Shown here piece after piece: positions 1 through 8,744 of a stretch of 64,000 nucleotides of DNA (its first letter is position 1; the number at the start of each line of letters is the position of its first letter). This stretch comes from Micromonospora_J zhanjiangensis (lineage in GTDB: Bacteria > Actinomycetota > Actinomycetes > Mycobacteriales > Micromonosporaceae), in contig NZ_JBHSBN010000017.1 of the NCBI RefSeq assembly GCF_042650605.1, positions 76,446 to 140,445 on the forward strand, in the 5' to 3' direction. The notes under the pieces are model-generated. The model was given only the letters and a program-made list of their open reading frames with translations. It was not told where the DNA came from and did not search any database. A program made the translations under genes and the position numbers.

Positions 1-32
1 CGCCCCCTGAGCCCCTCAAGGAGTGAGCGCAC

Positions 33-1379
33 ATGCACCTTCCGATGCCCGAGCCGGTGCGACCGCGGGCGGCGGCGCCGTACCGCACCGTGCCGTCCCG
101 CCGTCGGCTGCTGGGTGGCCTGGTGGCCGCCCTGGTCGCCGTGCCGTTGACGTTCGCCGCCGCGGGCTGCGGCAACGACAAGGCGAGCGACGACCCGAAC
201 GCGCCGGTCAAGATCTCGGTCTTCTGGTGGGGCGGCGACGCCCGGGCGAAACTGACCGAGCAGGCATTGGCCCTCTACACGAAGAAGCACCCGAACGTCA
301 CGTTCGAGAAGACGTGGCAGGCCAACCAGGGCTACTTCGACAAGCTCGCCACCCTCACCGCCGGTGGCAACCCGCCGGACATCTTCCAGATCGACGACAA
401 CTACCTGACCGAGTACGCCACCCGCAACACCACCCTGGACATGATGCCGTACACCGAGAACGGCAAGCTCAACGTGGACAAGTTCCCCAAGAGCCTGCTG
501 CTGTACGGGGTGGTCGACGGCAAGCTCGCCGGCGTCGCCTCGGGCGAGAACACCCAGGGCCTGGTCTACGACAAGACCCTGCTGCGCAAGGCCGGCGTAC
601 CCGAGCCGACCACCGGGATGAGCTGGGAGCAGCACATCGCCTGGGCCCAGCAGGTCACCGAGAAGGCCAAGGTGCCGGGCACCCAGGACCCCAGCGCCGA
701 CTACAAGGCGTTCTGGGTGTGGCTGCGCCAGCAGGGCAAGGACCTCTACGAGGGCAAGAAGCTCGGCTTCACCGCCGAGGACGTGACCAAGTGGTTCGAG
801 CTGTGGAAGGGCGCCCGCGACCGCAAGGCCACCCCCACCGCGGACGAGATCCACGCCGGTAACCAGACCGACATCACCAAGCAGCTCGTGGTCACCGGCA
901 AGGCCGCCACCAGCTGGGTGTGGGCCAACCAGCTACCGGAACTGGCCAAGAACACCAAGTCCGAACTCGGGGTGGTGGCGTACCCGGGTGACCCGAGCGC
1001 CCAGTGGGCCCGCGCCTCGATGTACTACTCGGTGTTCCGGGGCAGCAAGCACAAGGACGTCGCGGTCGACGTGATCAACTTCCTGGCCAACGACGTCGAG
1101 GCGGGCAAGGCGCTCGGCACCGACCGGGGCCTGCCGTCCAACACCGACGTCCGGCAGGCCGTCACCGACGGCATCTCCGACCCGAACATGAAGCTGTCCA
1201 TCCAGGTCGAGAACGAGCTGTCCGCCAAGTTCGGCCCGGCACCCCAGGTGCCGCTCAAGGGCCACAGCAAGGTCAAGGCGGAACTGATCAAGGCGGCCGA
1301 GAACGTGCAGTTCGGCCGCGCCACGCCGGCCAAGGCCGCCGAGCAGTTCATCACCACCTGCTCGGCCGCGATCGCCTGA
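33..1379 (+). CDS. ABC transporter sugar-binding lipoprotein
   Basis: This is an extracellular solute-binding protein of the carbohydrate ABC importer class (SBP family 1), 448 residues. The N-terminus has a basic stretch with three arginines (PSRRRLLGG, residues 21-29), a hydrophobic segment and a lipobox ending at Cys46 (AAGC), so the mature protein is probably lipid-anchored outside the membrane. AAGGAG at 18-23 lies 9 bases before the ATG and fixes the start. Two permease genes follow directly, as expected for an importer operon. The sugar cannot be read from the sequence; the oxidoreductase and cupin downstream suggest a modified sugar or uronate. The promoter lies outside the window. 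Confidence 0.93.
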   Translation: MHLPMPEPVRPRAAAPYRTVPSRRRLLGGLVAALVAVPLTFAAAGCGNDKASDDPNAPVKISVFWWGGDARAKLTEQALALYTKKHPNVTFEKTWQANQGYFDKLATLTAGGNPPDIFQIDDNYLTEYATRNTTLDMMPYTENGKLNVDKFPKSLLLYGVVDGKLAGVASGENTQGLVYDKTLLRKAGVPEPTTGMSWEQHIAWAQQVTEKAKVPGTQDPSADYKAFWVWLRQQGKDLYEGKKLGFTAEDVTKWFELWKGARDRKATPTADEIHAGNQTDITKQLVVTGKAATSWVWANQLPELAKNTKSELGVVAYPGDPSAQWARASMYYSVFRGSKHKDVAVDVINFLANDVEAGKALGTDRGLPSNTDVRQAVTDGISDPNMKLSIQVENELSAKFGPAPQVPLKGHSKVKAELIKAAENVQFGRATPAKAAEQFITTCSAAIA

Positions 1380-1416
1380 CCGCCGTGTCCCGTACGTCCG
1401 AAGGAGGAGACCGTTC

Positions 1417-2397
1417 GTGGCGTTGACCACGGCGTCCGGACCGGTCCCGCGCGCCACCGCACCCGCCCGGACCGCCGCCCCCCGGCGGCGGCCCGGAGCG
1501 GGCCGGCGCGACGGCCCGGCCGGGTACGTCTTCCTGTCCCCCTGGCTGATCGGCCTGATGGGCATCACGGCCATCCCGATGCTGCTCTCGCTCTACCTGA
1601 GCTTCACCAACTACGACGTGCTCACCCCGCTGTCCGAGGTCGAGTGGGTCGGGCTGGCGAACTACCGCCGGATGTTCACCGCCGACCCGTCGTACTGGCA
1701 CTCGGTGCGGGTCACCGCGACGTTCGCGCTGGTCGCCGTACCGTTGAAGCTGGCCGCGGCGCTCGGCGTGGCGCTGCTGCTCAACCGCGCCTGGCGCGGC
1801 GTCGGATTGTTCCGTGGGCTGTTCTACCTGCCGTCGCTGCTGGGCGGCAGCGTGGCGCTGAGCATCGTGTGGCGCACCATGTTCAGCGGCGACGGCTCGG
1901 TGAACTCGCTGCTCGCGATCTTCGGCATCACCGGCGAGCCCTGGGTGAACGACCCCGACTGGGCCCTGCAGACCCTGATGGTGCTGGCGATCTGGCAGTT
2001 CGGCGCACCCATGGTGATCTTCCTGGCCGGGCTGAAGCAGGTGCCGACCGAACTCTACGAGGCCGCCGCCGTGGACGGCGCCGGCGCGTGGCGGCGGTTC
2101 TTCCACATCACCCTGCCGATGCTCTCCCCGGTCATCTTCTTCAACCTGGTGCTGGAGACCATCCACGGGTTCCAGGGCTTCACCGCCGCGTTCGTGCTCA
2201 GCAACGGCACCGGCGGACCGGTCGACTCGACCCTGATGTACACGCTGAACCTCTACATCAAGGGCTTCACCGACCTGGAGATGGGCTACGCCTCGGCCAT
2301 GGCGTGGGTGTTCCTGCTGGCGATCGGCCTGGTCACGGCGGTGCTGTTCAGCACCGGCCGGTTCTGGGTGCACTACTCGGACGGAGCGGACCGATGA
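1417..2397 (+). CDS. sugar ABC transporter permease (MalF type)
   Basis: Inner-membrane permease, 326 residues, about six transmembrane segments after a basic N-terminal tail. The cytoplasmic EAA loop that docks the ATPase is visible (YEAAAVDGAGAWRRFF then LPML). The GTG start at 1417 follows AAGGAGGAGA at 1401-1410. It lies 37 bases after the binding-protein gene, and its stop overlaps the next ATG by 4 bases (ATGA), so the pair is translationally coupled. It forms the heterodimeric channel with the next gene product. No ATPase gene lies nearby; actinomycetes commonly use a shared MsiK-type ATPase for such importers. Confidence 0.93.
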   Translation: MALTTASGPVPRATAPARTAAPRRRPGAGRRDGPAGYVFLSPWLIGLMGITAIPMLLSLYLSFTNYDVLTPLSEVEWVGLANYRRMFTADPSYWHSVRVTATFALVAVPLKLAAALGVALLLNRAWRGVGLFRGLFYLPSLLGGSVALSIVWRTMFSGDGSVNSLLAIFGITGEPWVNDPDWALQTLMVLAIWQFGAPMVIFLAGLKQVPTELYEAAAVDGAGAWRRFFHITLPMLSPVIFFNLVLETIHGFQGFTAAFVLSNGTGGPVDSTLMYTLNLYIKGFTDLEMGYASAMAWVFLLAIGLVTAVLFSTGRFWVHYSDGADR

Positions 2398-3266
2398 CGG
2401 CGGCGAGCGTGGCGACCGGCCACCGGCGGGGCATCGGCCGGCAGGCCGTCCGGCTGGTGATCCTGCTGGCCATCCTGGCCGTGGTGCTCTACCCGCTGAT
2501 CTGGATGCTCGGCACGTCGGTCAAGTCGCCGCAGGAGATCGTCAACAACACCGGGCTGCTGCCGGACGCGTTCACCCCGTCGAACTACACCGACGGGTGG
2601 CGCAACTTCGACGTCGGCTTCGGCCGGTTCTTCGTCAACAGCGCCCTGGTCAGCCTGCTGGTGGTGGTCGGCAACGCGCTGTCCTGCCTGCTGGCCGCGT
2701 ACGCCTTCGCCCGGCTGCGGTTCCGGTTGCGCCGGTTCTGGTTCGCCATCATGATCGGCACCCTGCTGCTGCCCGGGCACGTACTCATCGTGCCGCAGTA
2801 CATCCTGTTCCGGACCCTGGGCGTGGTCGGCGGCGACTGGCCGTACCTGCCGCTGGTGCTGCCGCACTTCCTGGCCACCGAGGCGTTCTTCGTCTTCCTC
2901 ATGGTCCAGTTCATGCGCGGCATTCCGGCCGAACTGGACGAGGCCGCGAAGATCGACGGCGCCAGCGCGTACGGCATCTTCCGGTACGTCATCCTGCCGC
3001 TGAGCCGACCCGCGCTGGTCACCACAGCCATCTTCTCGTTCATCTGGACCTGGAACGACTTCTTCCGGCAGTTGGTCTACCTGTCCCAACTGCCGGACTA
3101 CACGGTGCCGGTGGCGCTGACCCTGTTCATCGACTCGACCAGCCAGAGCGCCGTCGGACCGATGTTCGCCATGTCGGTGCTGTCCCTGCTGCCGGTGTTC
3201 CTCTTCTTCGTCGCGTTCCAGCGGATGCTCGTCGAGGGCATCAACACCAGCGGCCTGAAGGGCTGA
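2394..3266 (+). CDS. sugar ABC transporter permease (MalG type)
   Basis: Second permease of the importer, 290 residues, six predicted membrane spans. The EAA motif is DEAAKIDGASAYGIF followed by ILPLSRP, typical of the MalG branch. The ATG at 2394 overlaps the TGA of the previous gene (ATGA), which makes this start much more likely than any internal one. The C-terminus ends with a short polar tail (EGINTSGLKG) close to the common MalG ending. It pairs with the upstream MalF-type protein. Confidence 0.93.
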   Translation: MTAASVATGHRRGIGRQAVRLVILLAILAVVLYPLIWMLGTSVKSPQEIVNNTGLLPDAFTPSNYTDGWRNFDVGFGRFFVNSALVSLLVVVGNALSCLLAAYAFARLRFRLRRFWFAIMIGTLLLPGHVLIVPQYILFRTLGVVGGDWPYLPLVLPHFLATEAFFVFLMVQFMRGIPAELDEAAKIDGASAYGIFRYVILPLSRPALVTTAIFSFIWTWNDFFRQLVYLSQLPDYTVPVALTLFIDSTSQSAVGPMFAMSVLSLLPVFLFFVAFQRMLVEGINTSGLKG

Positions 3267-3271
3267 CCGCG

Positions 3272-3889
3272 ATGTCCGTCGACGCTGGAGTCCAGCCGAC
3301 CGTTCGCCGGGACTGGCGGGACCTTGCCCGGGACGCCGCCGACCTCGCGCTGCTCGGCATCCTGGCCACCCTCGCCGCGCTGCCGGTGCTGACCGCCGGC
3401 GCGGCGTTCGGCACCGCCAGCGCCGCCGTGCACGACTGGGCCACCGACGGAAACTGGCCACCGGTACGCCGTACCGTCGAGCGGTTCCGCCGGGGCCTGT
3501 TGCCCGGCGCGGTGGTGGGCCCGCTGGTGCTGGCCGGCGTGGTGGCGCTGGTGGCCGACCTGGTCGCGCTGGCCCGCGGCGCGGTGCCGGGCGGGCCGCC
3601 CCTGCTCGTCGTCACCGCGACGGTCGCGGCGGCCCTGGTCGGCTACCTCGGCCTGGTCGTGGTCGGGGTCGGCGGTAGTGACGGGCGCGGCTGGCGGGCC
3701 GCGGCCCGCGCGGCGGCCACCGACTGCACCGCCCGACCCGCCGGCTGGGCGGCCACCACCGGCGTCGGCGCCCTGGTCGTCCTGATCGGCCTGCTGATCA
3801 CCCCGGCCGCGGTGCCGATCCTGCTCGGCTACGCGCTGGCCGCGCTGCACGCCGTCTCCCGCCGGTTCGGCGTGGGGGAGGCCCGGTGA
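3272..3889 (+). CDS. YesL-like (DUF624) membrane protein
   Basis: A small integral membrane protein of 205 residues with about four hydrophobic segments (residues ~25-50, 75-95, 105-130, 160-185). Its size, the early motif with a conserved aromatic/Trp region (WRDLARDAADLALLG) and its place directly after sugar permease genes match the YesL/DUF624 family, whose members accompany sugar transporters and whose role is not established. The start ATG is 5 bases after the permease stop, and the TGA overlaps the GTG of the oxidoreductase gene, so it is an integral operon member. Family assignment is by context and general appearance. Confidence 0.7.
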   Translation: MSVDAGVQPTVRRDWRDLARDAADLALLGILATLAALPVLTAGAAFGTASAAVHDWATDGNWPPVRRTVERFRRGLLPGAVVGPLVLAGVVALVADLVALARGAVPGGPPLLVVTATVAAALVGYLGLVVVGVGGSDGRGWRAAARAAATDCTARPAGWAATTGVGALVVLIGLLITPAAVPILLGYALAALHAVSRRFGVGEAR

Positions 3890-5034
3890 ACGGCCCGGCT
3901 CGGGTGGCGCTGATCGGCGCGAACGGCCACGGCCTGCACCACCGGCGCAACCTGACCCGGCTCGCGGCGCAGGGGGTCGTCGAACCGGTCGCCCTGTGCG
4001 ACGTACGACCGGTCGAGGAACCGGGCGACGTGCCGGTCTTCACCGATCACCGGGCGCTGCTGGCGGAGACCCGACCGGACGTGGTGATCGTCTGCACGCC
4101 GCCGCACACCCACCTGGAGATCGCCCTCGACGCGGTCGCCGCCGGTGCGGACCTGCTGCTGGAGAAGCCGCCGGTGTCGTCGCTCGTTGAGCACGACGTG
4201 CTGCTGGCCGCATTGGATGAACACGGGCGGGCCGGGCAGGTGGGTTTCCAGGCGCTCGGCTCGGCCGCCCTGCCCGACCTGGTGGCGGCGGCACGCCACG
4301 CCGCTCCGGCCTCCGTCGGTGTCGCGGCGTTCGGGTCGTGGTGGCGGCCGGACAGCTACTGGCGGCGGTCGCCGTGGGCCGGGCGGCGCCGGATCGACGG
4401 GCGGTTCGTCGCCGACGGCGCGCTGGCCAACCCGTTCGCGCACGCGGTGATGCAGTCCCTCGCGGTCGCCGAGGCCGGCCTGGGCTGGCCGGCCGGCCCG
4501 GTCACCGTCGAGCTGGAGTGGTATCGCACCCGGGACATCGAGGTCGAGGACACCGCCTGTCTGCGGCTCACCGACCGGGCCGGCACGACAGTGCTGGTGG
4601 CGGTGACCCTGTGCGCGGTGCCGTTCGTCCGCGGCGAGATCCACGCCGGCGGCGCGGTACTCGAATACCCCACCGACCGACTGCGTTCGCCCGGCGCCGC
4701 CGACTTCCGGCCGCCCGCCGGCCGGGTCGACCTGCTGGAGAACCTGATCGCGCACCGGGCCACCGGCGTGCCGCTGGTCGCGCCGCTGGCCCGGACCCGG
4801 CCGCTCACCGCGCTGCTGGAGGTGCTGGCCGCCGCGCCCGCCCCGGCGGCGATCCCGGCCGGCTTCCTGGTGCCGCACCCGGACGGCGACGGCCTGGCGC
4901 TCGCCGGCGTCGACACCACCCTGCGTACGGTCGTGGAGACCGGCGCCCTGCCGTCCGAACTGGACATCCCCTGGGCCGTGCCGCCCTACCGGACGGTCCT
5001 CGACCTGCGACAGAAGGAGTCCTCAGATGCGTAA
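3886..5034 (+). CDS. Gfo/Idh/MocA family oxidoreductase
   Basis: NAD(P)-dependent sugar or inositol-type dehydrogenase, 382 residues. The N-terminal Rossmann fold shows the glycine-rich start VALIGANGHG, and the family signature EKPP occurs near residue 100; the C-terminal half is the substrate-binding beta-sheet domain. The GTG start overlaps the previous stop (GTGA). The 3' end overlaps the cupin gene by 8 bases. In this operon it probably oxidises or epimerises the imported sugar. The substrate is not predictable from sequence alone. Confidence 0.88.
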   Translation: MNGPARVALIGANGHGLHHRRNLTRLAAQGVVEPVALCDVRPVEEPGDVPVFTDHRALLAETRPDVVIVCTPPHTHLEIALDAVAAGADLLLEKPPVSSLVEHDVLLAALDEHGRAGQVGFQALGSAALPDLVAAARHAAPASVGVAAFGSWWRPDSYWRRSPWAGRRRIDGRFVADGALANPFAHAVMQSLAVAEAGLGWPAGPVTVELEWYRTRDIEVEDTACLRLTDRAGTTVLVAVTLCAVPFVRGEIHAGGAVLEYPTDRLRSPGAADFRPPAGRVDLLENLIAHRATGVPLVAPLARTRPLTALLEVLAAAPAPAAIPAGFLVPHPDGDGLALAGVDTTLRTVVETGALPSELDIPWAVPPYRTVLDLRQKESSDA

Positions 5035-5335
5035 ACTCGCCTTCGCCGACGTGGTCGGCGGCGCGATACCGGCCGGCCGGCTGGTCGACCGGGGTGGCTT
5101 CCGCCGGTACGACGAGCCCGGCTTCCGCACCCACGACGAGCCCGGCACGCACACCCACACCGTGCCCGAGGTGTTCTGCATCTACCAGGGCAGCGGCACC
5201 ATCGAGATCAACGGCGCGGCGGCCGACCGGTTCACCGCCGGGGACGTGCTGCTGATCGAGCCGGGCGAGGACCACCACCTGATCAGCGACGGCGACGTGC
5301 CGTTGGTCTTCACCTGGATGCACCTGCAGGAGTGA
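5027..5335 (+). CDS. small cupin-domain protein
   Basis: Single-domain cupin of 102 residues. Cupin motif 1 is seen as GTHTHTVPEVF with the paired metal-binding histidines and the glutamate, and motif 2 as EPGEDHHLI with the third histidine. The ATG lies inside the end of the oxidoreductase gene and is preceded by AGAAGGAG, a clear ribosome-binding site. Small stand-alone cupins in sugar operons often isomerise or bind modified sugars (for example KdgF-like proteins), but that role here is inference from context. It is the last gene of the operon. Confidence 0.85.
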   Translation: MRKLAFADVVGGAIPAGRLVDRGGFRRYDEPGFRTHDEPGTHTHTVPEVFCIYQGSGTIEINGAAADRFTAGDVLLIEPGEDHHLISDGDVPLVFTWMHLQE

Positions 5336-5351
5336 CGGCCGCTCAGCCGTC
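5334..5351. terminator. hairpin at the end of the cupin operon
   Basis: A perfect 6-bp stem, GACGGC / GCCGTC with loop CGCTCA, overlaps the cupin stop codon and the 3' end of the convergent gene at 5343. It could act as a compact terminator for both strands. There is no T-run, so the call rests only on position and symmetry. Confidence 0.35.
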
Positions 5352-5660
5352 CCCGGGTTCCCGGCAGCCGGGTGGGCGGAACGCGGCCACGAGGGCGGCG
5401 ACCCTGGCCGCCCGTTCCGGGTCGGCGAGGTCGTCCGAGAGTTCGTTGTGCTCCCACATCAGCAGGCCGAGCTGTCCGCGCGAGATGACGTAGTGGTTGC
5501 GGGCGTTCCCGCCGGACCCGTCCGGGCTGATCAGGTACGTGCCCTCGGGGGTACGCACGATCAGCGCGGGACCCAGTGACGGCTCCTTGGTCAGTAGGCG
5601 CACGGCGTCCACAAGATCGGTCATCTCCGGGGTCGGGCGGCGGTCAGAACTCATCGGCAT
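5343..5660 (-). CDS. hypothetical protein, 105 residues
   Basis: A short soluble protein I do not recognise. It has an acidic/hydrophobic first half (LVDAVRLLTKEP) and a central segment that looks like a small beta-sheet (GPALIVRTPEGTYLISPDG). The ATG at 5660 is preceded by GGAGCGAAG. A second ATG two codons later could also serve. It is convergent with the cupin operon and divergent from the regulator gene at 5966. No membrane segment or signal peptide is present. Confidence 0.6.
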   Translation of the reverse strand: MPMSSDRRPTPEMTDLVDAVRLLTKEPSLGPALIVRTPEGTYLISPDGSGGNARNHYVISRGQLGLLMWEHNELSDDLADPERAARVAALVAAFRPPGCREPGDG

Positions 5661-5965
5661 GGTCTTCGCTCCAGCTTCGAGGCGTGGATACGGGAAGTCG
5701 GGCTGCCGCCGTCGACACCCCGGTCACGTGTTCCGCGTCGGTCTGACGTCGGCGACAATGTGGAGCGTGCCGATGACAGTCCGCCATCGCTACACCCGGA
5801 GGTGTGGGCGATGATCGCTATACCTGCGGGTATACCGGCCGCCGACAGCGGGGGCATAGTGGGAACCGTAAGAGCCCGACACCGTGCTATCCGGCGACGA
5901 GTTGCCGCCAGCCCGAAGATTGAGCGTCCTGTCGTGATGCTGCCGCGCGTTGAGGACCACCCGCA
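5661..5965. other. intergenic region with a small inverted repeat
   Basis: About 305 bases between two divergent genes contain no convincing reading frame. The only visible element is an AT-rich inverted repeat, TATACC TGCG GGTATA, at 5819-5834, about 130 bases upstream of the regulator start; it could be an operator or part of a promoter. The patch is noticeably less GC-rich than its surroundings. Confidence 0.4.
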
Positions 5966-7216
5966 TTGATCGAGACGCCGTCGGAGATGCTCGACCGGCC
6001 CGAGATCAGACGCGCACTCCAGGCCGGTGACTGGTCGACGGTGCTCCAGGTCCTCGTCCGGGAAACCGGGGCGTCGCAGACCGACATCGCGGTAGCGGTT
6101 GGCATCTCCCAGCCGCACGTCTCCCGGCTGGTCAACGGCCGGAGCAGGGAGCCGGGCATCCGAACAGTGCGAGCCCTCTGCGACGGCCTGGGTATTTCCC
6201 GCGCGCTCGCGGGCTTGCTCGACGACCGGGAGGACGCCACGAACCGCCGCCAACTCCTGACCGGCGCCGCCGCCTCGGGGCTCGCCCTGATCGGCACCGT
6301 CGACGGTGCCGTCCCGACCGAGTCGCACGACGACGAGCGGCTGCTGACGATTCCGTCCGCCACCTACCGGCGACTGGAACAGCGTCTCCCGTCCCGCAGC
6401 CTCATCGCGCCGGTCGGCGCGCACCTGGCCCTCGTCCGACAACTCGCCACGAGCACCGGACACTCGCCCGCGCACACCCGACGGCTGTACGCGGTGCTGA
6501 GTGAGACGGCGGGCCTGGCCGCGTGGCTGTACGTCGACGTGGAGGATCGCGCCAACGCCCGACGTCACTACCTGCTCGCCGTACGGGCGGCCGAGCGGTC
6601 CGGCCATCCGCTCCTGCCCGCGTACATGCAGGCGAGCATGGGTCAGCACGCGGCGAACTGCGGCGACGCCACCGACAGCGTCCGGCTGGTCGCGGATGCC
6701 CGCCGCCGGCTGCCTCGGTCCGCTCCCGCCATCGCCTCGATCTGGATGGACGCCGTCGAGTCCCTGGCGCTCGCACAGCTCAGGGACCGAAGCGCTCTCG
6801 CAAGGCTGGATCACGCCGAGGCGAGGCTTGGCCGAGCCGCCTACGACGAGCCGGTCTGGCCGTGGATCTTCAGATTCGACGAGCGGAAGATCGCCGCAGT
6901 CCGGGTGCAGGTGGCGGCGAAGCTCGGCCGAGCGGACGTGGCCGGGCGAGCGCTGCGAGTGGTGGACCCGAATCAGGCACCGAAGCCCCGGGCGGTTACG
7001 GACGTTCTGCGGGCCGAAGTCCTCGCGCAGGCCGGCGACGTCGACGAGGCGTGTCGGGTCGCTGCGCAGGCCCTCGACGTCGGTCGGGCGTACGACTCGG
7101 AACGGGTGATCCGAGCCGTGGCCACCTTCCGCACCACCCTCGGGTCCCGACGGTCCACCCGTGCGGTGGCGGAGTTGGACGAGCGCCTGCACTCCAGATA
7201 CCGGGAGGAGTCCTGA
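5966..7216 (+). CDS. XRE-family regulator with C-terminal helical repeat domain
   Basis: DNA-binding protein of 416 residues. A helix-turn-helix of the Cro/C1 (XRE) type lies at residues ~28-75 (TDIAVAVGISQPHVSRLVNG). The remainder is alpha-helical and resembles the TPR-like tails of actinobacterial XRE regulators. A small hydrophobic patch follows the HTH (TGAAASGLALIG). The TTG at 5966 follows GAGG with good spacing; an ATG seven codons later is an alternative. It overlaps the downstream gene by 4 bases, so the two are coupled. It may sense a ligand made or bound by that partner; this is inference. Confidence 0.8.
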   Translation: MIETPSEMLDRPEIRRALQAGDWSTVLQVLVRETGASQTDIAVAVGISQPHVSRLVNGRSREPGIRTVRALCDGLGISRALAGLLDDREDATNRRQLLTGAAASGLALIGTVDGAVPTESHDDERLLTIPSATYRRLEQRLPSRSLIAPVGAHLALVRQLATSTGHSPAHTRRLYAVLSETAGLAAWLYVDVEDRANARRHYLLAVRAAERSGHPLLPAYMQASMGQHAANCGDATDSVRLVADARRRLPRSAPAIASIWMDAVESLALAQLRDRSALARLDHAEARLGRAAYDEPVWPWIFRFDERKIAAVRVQVAAKLGRADVAGRALRVVDPNQAPKPRAVTDVLRAEVLAQAGDVDEACRVAAQALDVGRAYDSERVIRAVATFRTTLGSRRSTRAVAELDERLHSRYREES

Positions 7217-7698
7217 CGACGATAGCGGTAACGGGTCATCGTGGGCTGCCGCCGGAGGTGGCCGCACTGGTCGTCGCCGGCATCGACGCTGAACTGAGCA
7301 GGCTCGTCCCGTCGGGGGAGGGCCTCGTCGGACTCTCCTGCCTGGCGGACGGGGCCGATCAGTTGTTCGCTGCGGCCGTCCTCGATCGCGGCGGGCTTCT
7401 GGAGGTGATCGCGCCCGCGCAGGAGTACCGGGACGGGCTGCCCGACGCCGACAAGCCCCGGTATGACGAACTGCTCAGCCGTGCCCGGGCGGTGCATCGC
7501 TGCGCCCATCGCGAGTCGACGGCCGAGGCTCACATGGACGCCAGCCGCGTCATGGTGGATCGAGCTGACCACCTCATCGCCGTGTGGAACGGCGAGCCGG
7601 CACGCGCGTACGGCGGGACGGCGGACGTTGTGGAATACGCGCGGGACAAGGGCGTTCCAGTCTCGGTGGTATGGCCACCTGGCGCGTACCGCGAGTGA
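7213..7698 (+). CDS. SLOG-like nucleotide-binding protein, CTG start
   Basis: A 161-residue Rossmann-like protein. The order of motifs (TGHRGLPP at the start, LADGADQLFA, EVIAPAQEYRDG, then HLIAVWNGEPARAYGGT and VPVSVVWPPG) matches small SLOG/LOG-type proteins that bind or cleave nucleotides. No ATG, GTG or TTG precedes the conserved first strand; CTG at 7213-7215 overlaps the upstream TGA in the CTGA arrangement and follows GGGAGGAG, so CTG is the best start. It is translationally coupled to the XRE regulator. Function is unknown; a nucleotide-derived ligand is a reasonable guess. Confidence 0.7.
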   Translation: MTTIAVTGHRGLPPEVAALVVAGIDAELSRLVPSGEGLVGLSCLADGADQLFAAAVLDRGGLLEVIAPAQEYRDGLPDADKPRYDELLSRARAVHRCAHRESTAEAHMDASRVMVDRADHLIAVWNGEPARAYGGTADVVEYARDKGVPVSVVWPPGAYRE

Positions 7699-8042
7699 CA
7701 GTCGATCGCACCGGAGACCTACGGGGACGTACTGCTGGTAACGCCCGACTGGCAGGGTCGCGTAATCCAACTGTCTTGTATTCGCGTTCATGGCTCGTCC
7801 GCTATCACGGTGAGTCACACGGAGCATGGTGCTGGCGGCGAGATCTGCATCCACGATCTTCGTCTGATGACGCGGCGGGCGATCTGGATGCCGTACTGAC
7901 CGTGAGGGCTGATAATTGCTCGGTCATGGCTGAGGGCCAACTGGTCGCGGTTCGGCGCAGACTTCCAGAAGGAACGCGGGTCCAGGAAACGGTCATCGAG
8001 GTTCCCGCGGGTGTCGGCCGAGCGGGTAGGACGGGGCAGGAC
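7699..8042. other. 344-base gap without a supported gene
   Basis: No reading frame here has both a start with a ribosome-binding site and recognisable content. The frame of the preceding gene stays open past its stop for about 66 codons to a TGA near 7898, with protein-like composition, so part of this DNA may be a gene remnant. No RNA gene or repeat was seen. Confidence 0.4.
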
Positions 8043-8682
8043 ATGGACCAAGGCACCCGCGACGAGATGCTCGGCCGCTTGGCTGAGGCAGTCGGGTCCG
8101 TCACAGTCGCCCACCCGACGCGGGTTGCCATCGACGGACCGCCCGCCGCAGGCAAAAACCACCCTCGCCGACGAGCTGGCCGTCGTCTTGCGCACACAGG
8201 GCCGCGACGTCATCCGCGCGACAATCGACGATTTCCTCTTTCCCCGGGCACAGCGCTACCCGCGCGGCGAGTACTCGGCCGAAGGCTGCTACTTCGACAC
8301 CCACGACTACGATGCCCTGAACCAATTTCTGCTCGATCCGCTCGGCTTAGGCGGAGATCGACGCTTCCAACACGCGGTCTACGACCGCACAGCGGACACC
8401 GCGCTGTCCCCACCGGTCATGACTGCCCCCGCCGACGCCGTGCTGGTCTTCGACGGCGTCTTCCTCATGCGCCCGGAGCTGATTGACCGGTGGGACCTGC
8501 GCATCTTCGTGTCGACCGCGCTCGAGACGACCGTGGATCGTGCCGTGATCCGAGAGCGCCGGGTGTCATCTCGGGCCGAACTCGAACGGCGCTGGCGCGA
8601 GCGTTACATCCCCTCCCAACAGTTCTACTTCGCTACGGTCCGCCCGACCGATCACGACGGCAACCAGGTCAGCTCGGCGTGA
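8043..8682 (+). pseudogene. uridine-kinase-like P-loop kinase, frameshifted
   Basis: The two halves of one kinase lie in different frames. The first part, from ATG 8043, reads MDQGTRDEML and reaches AIDGPPAAGK; the second continues KTTLADELAVVLRTQGRDVI in the frame one base further on. The break is in the A5 run at 8154-8158 (GGC AAAAA CC), inside the Walker A motif; one A fewer would restore GPPAAGKTTLAD. The second half keeps kinase features (ATIDDF, LVFDGVFL, RYIPSQQFY). Its end (TDHDGNQVSSA) is shorter than I would expect for the family. A sequencing error, a real indel or slippage could each explain it; pseudogene is the plain reading. Confidence 0.75.
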
Positions 8683-8744
8683 CGCTGAGTAGCGCGCGGA
8701 TCGCGGCATGACAGGGCGTATAGCGCACCCGCTCATGATCCATA

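Noticed and set aside
33..170. Tat signal on the first binding protein
   Set aside because: Arginines are present, but the full S/T-RR-x-F-L-K pattern is not; a lipoprotein signal with Cys46 explains the N-terminus.
7699..7898. Possible extension or separate small gene after the SLOG-like gene
   Set aside because: The frame is open for about 66 codons past the stop and looks protein-like, but has no start with a ribosome-binding site and no recognised motif; noted only as a possible remnant.
8154..8160. Programmed frameshift signal in the kinase gene
   Set aside because: The shift needed is +1 at GGC AAA AAC; this is not a known efficient slippery site and no stimulator or stalled stop is seen, so an indel is simpler.
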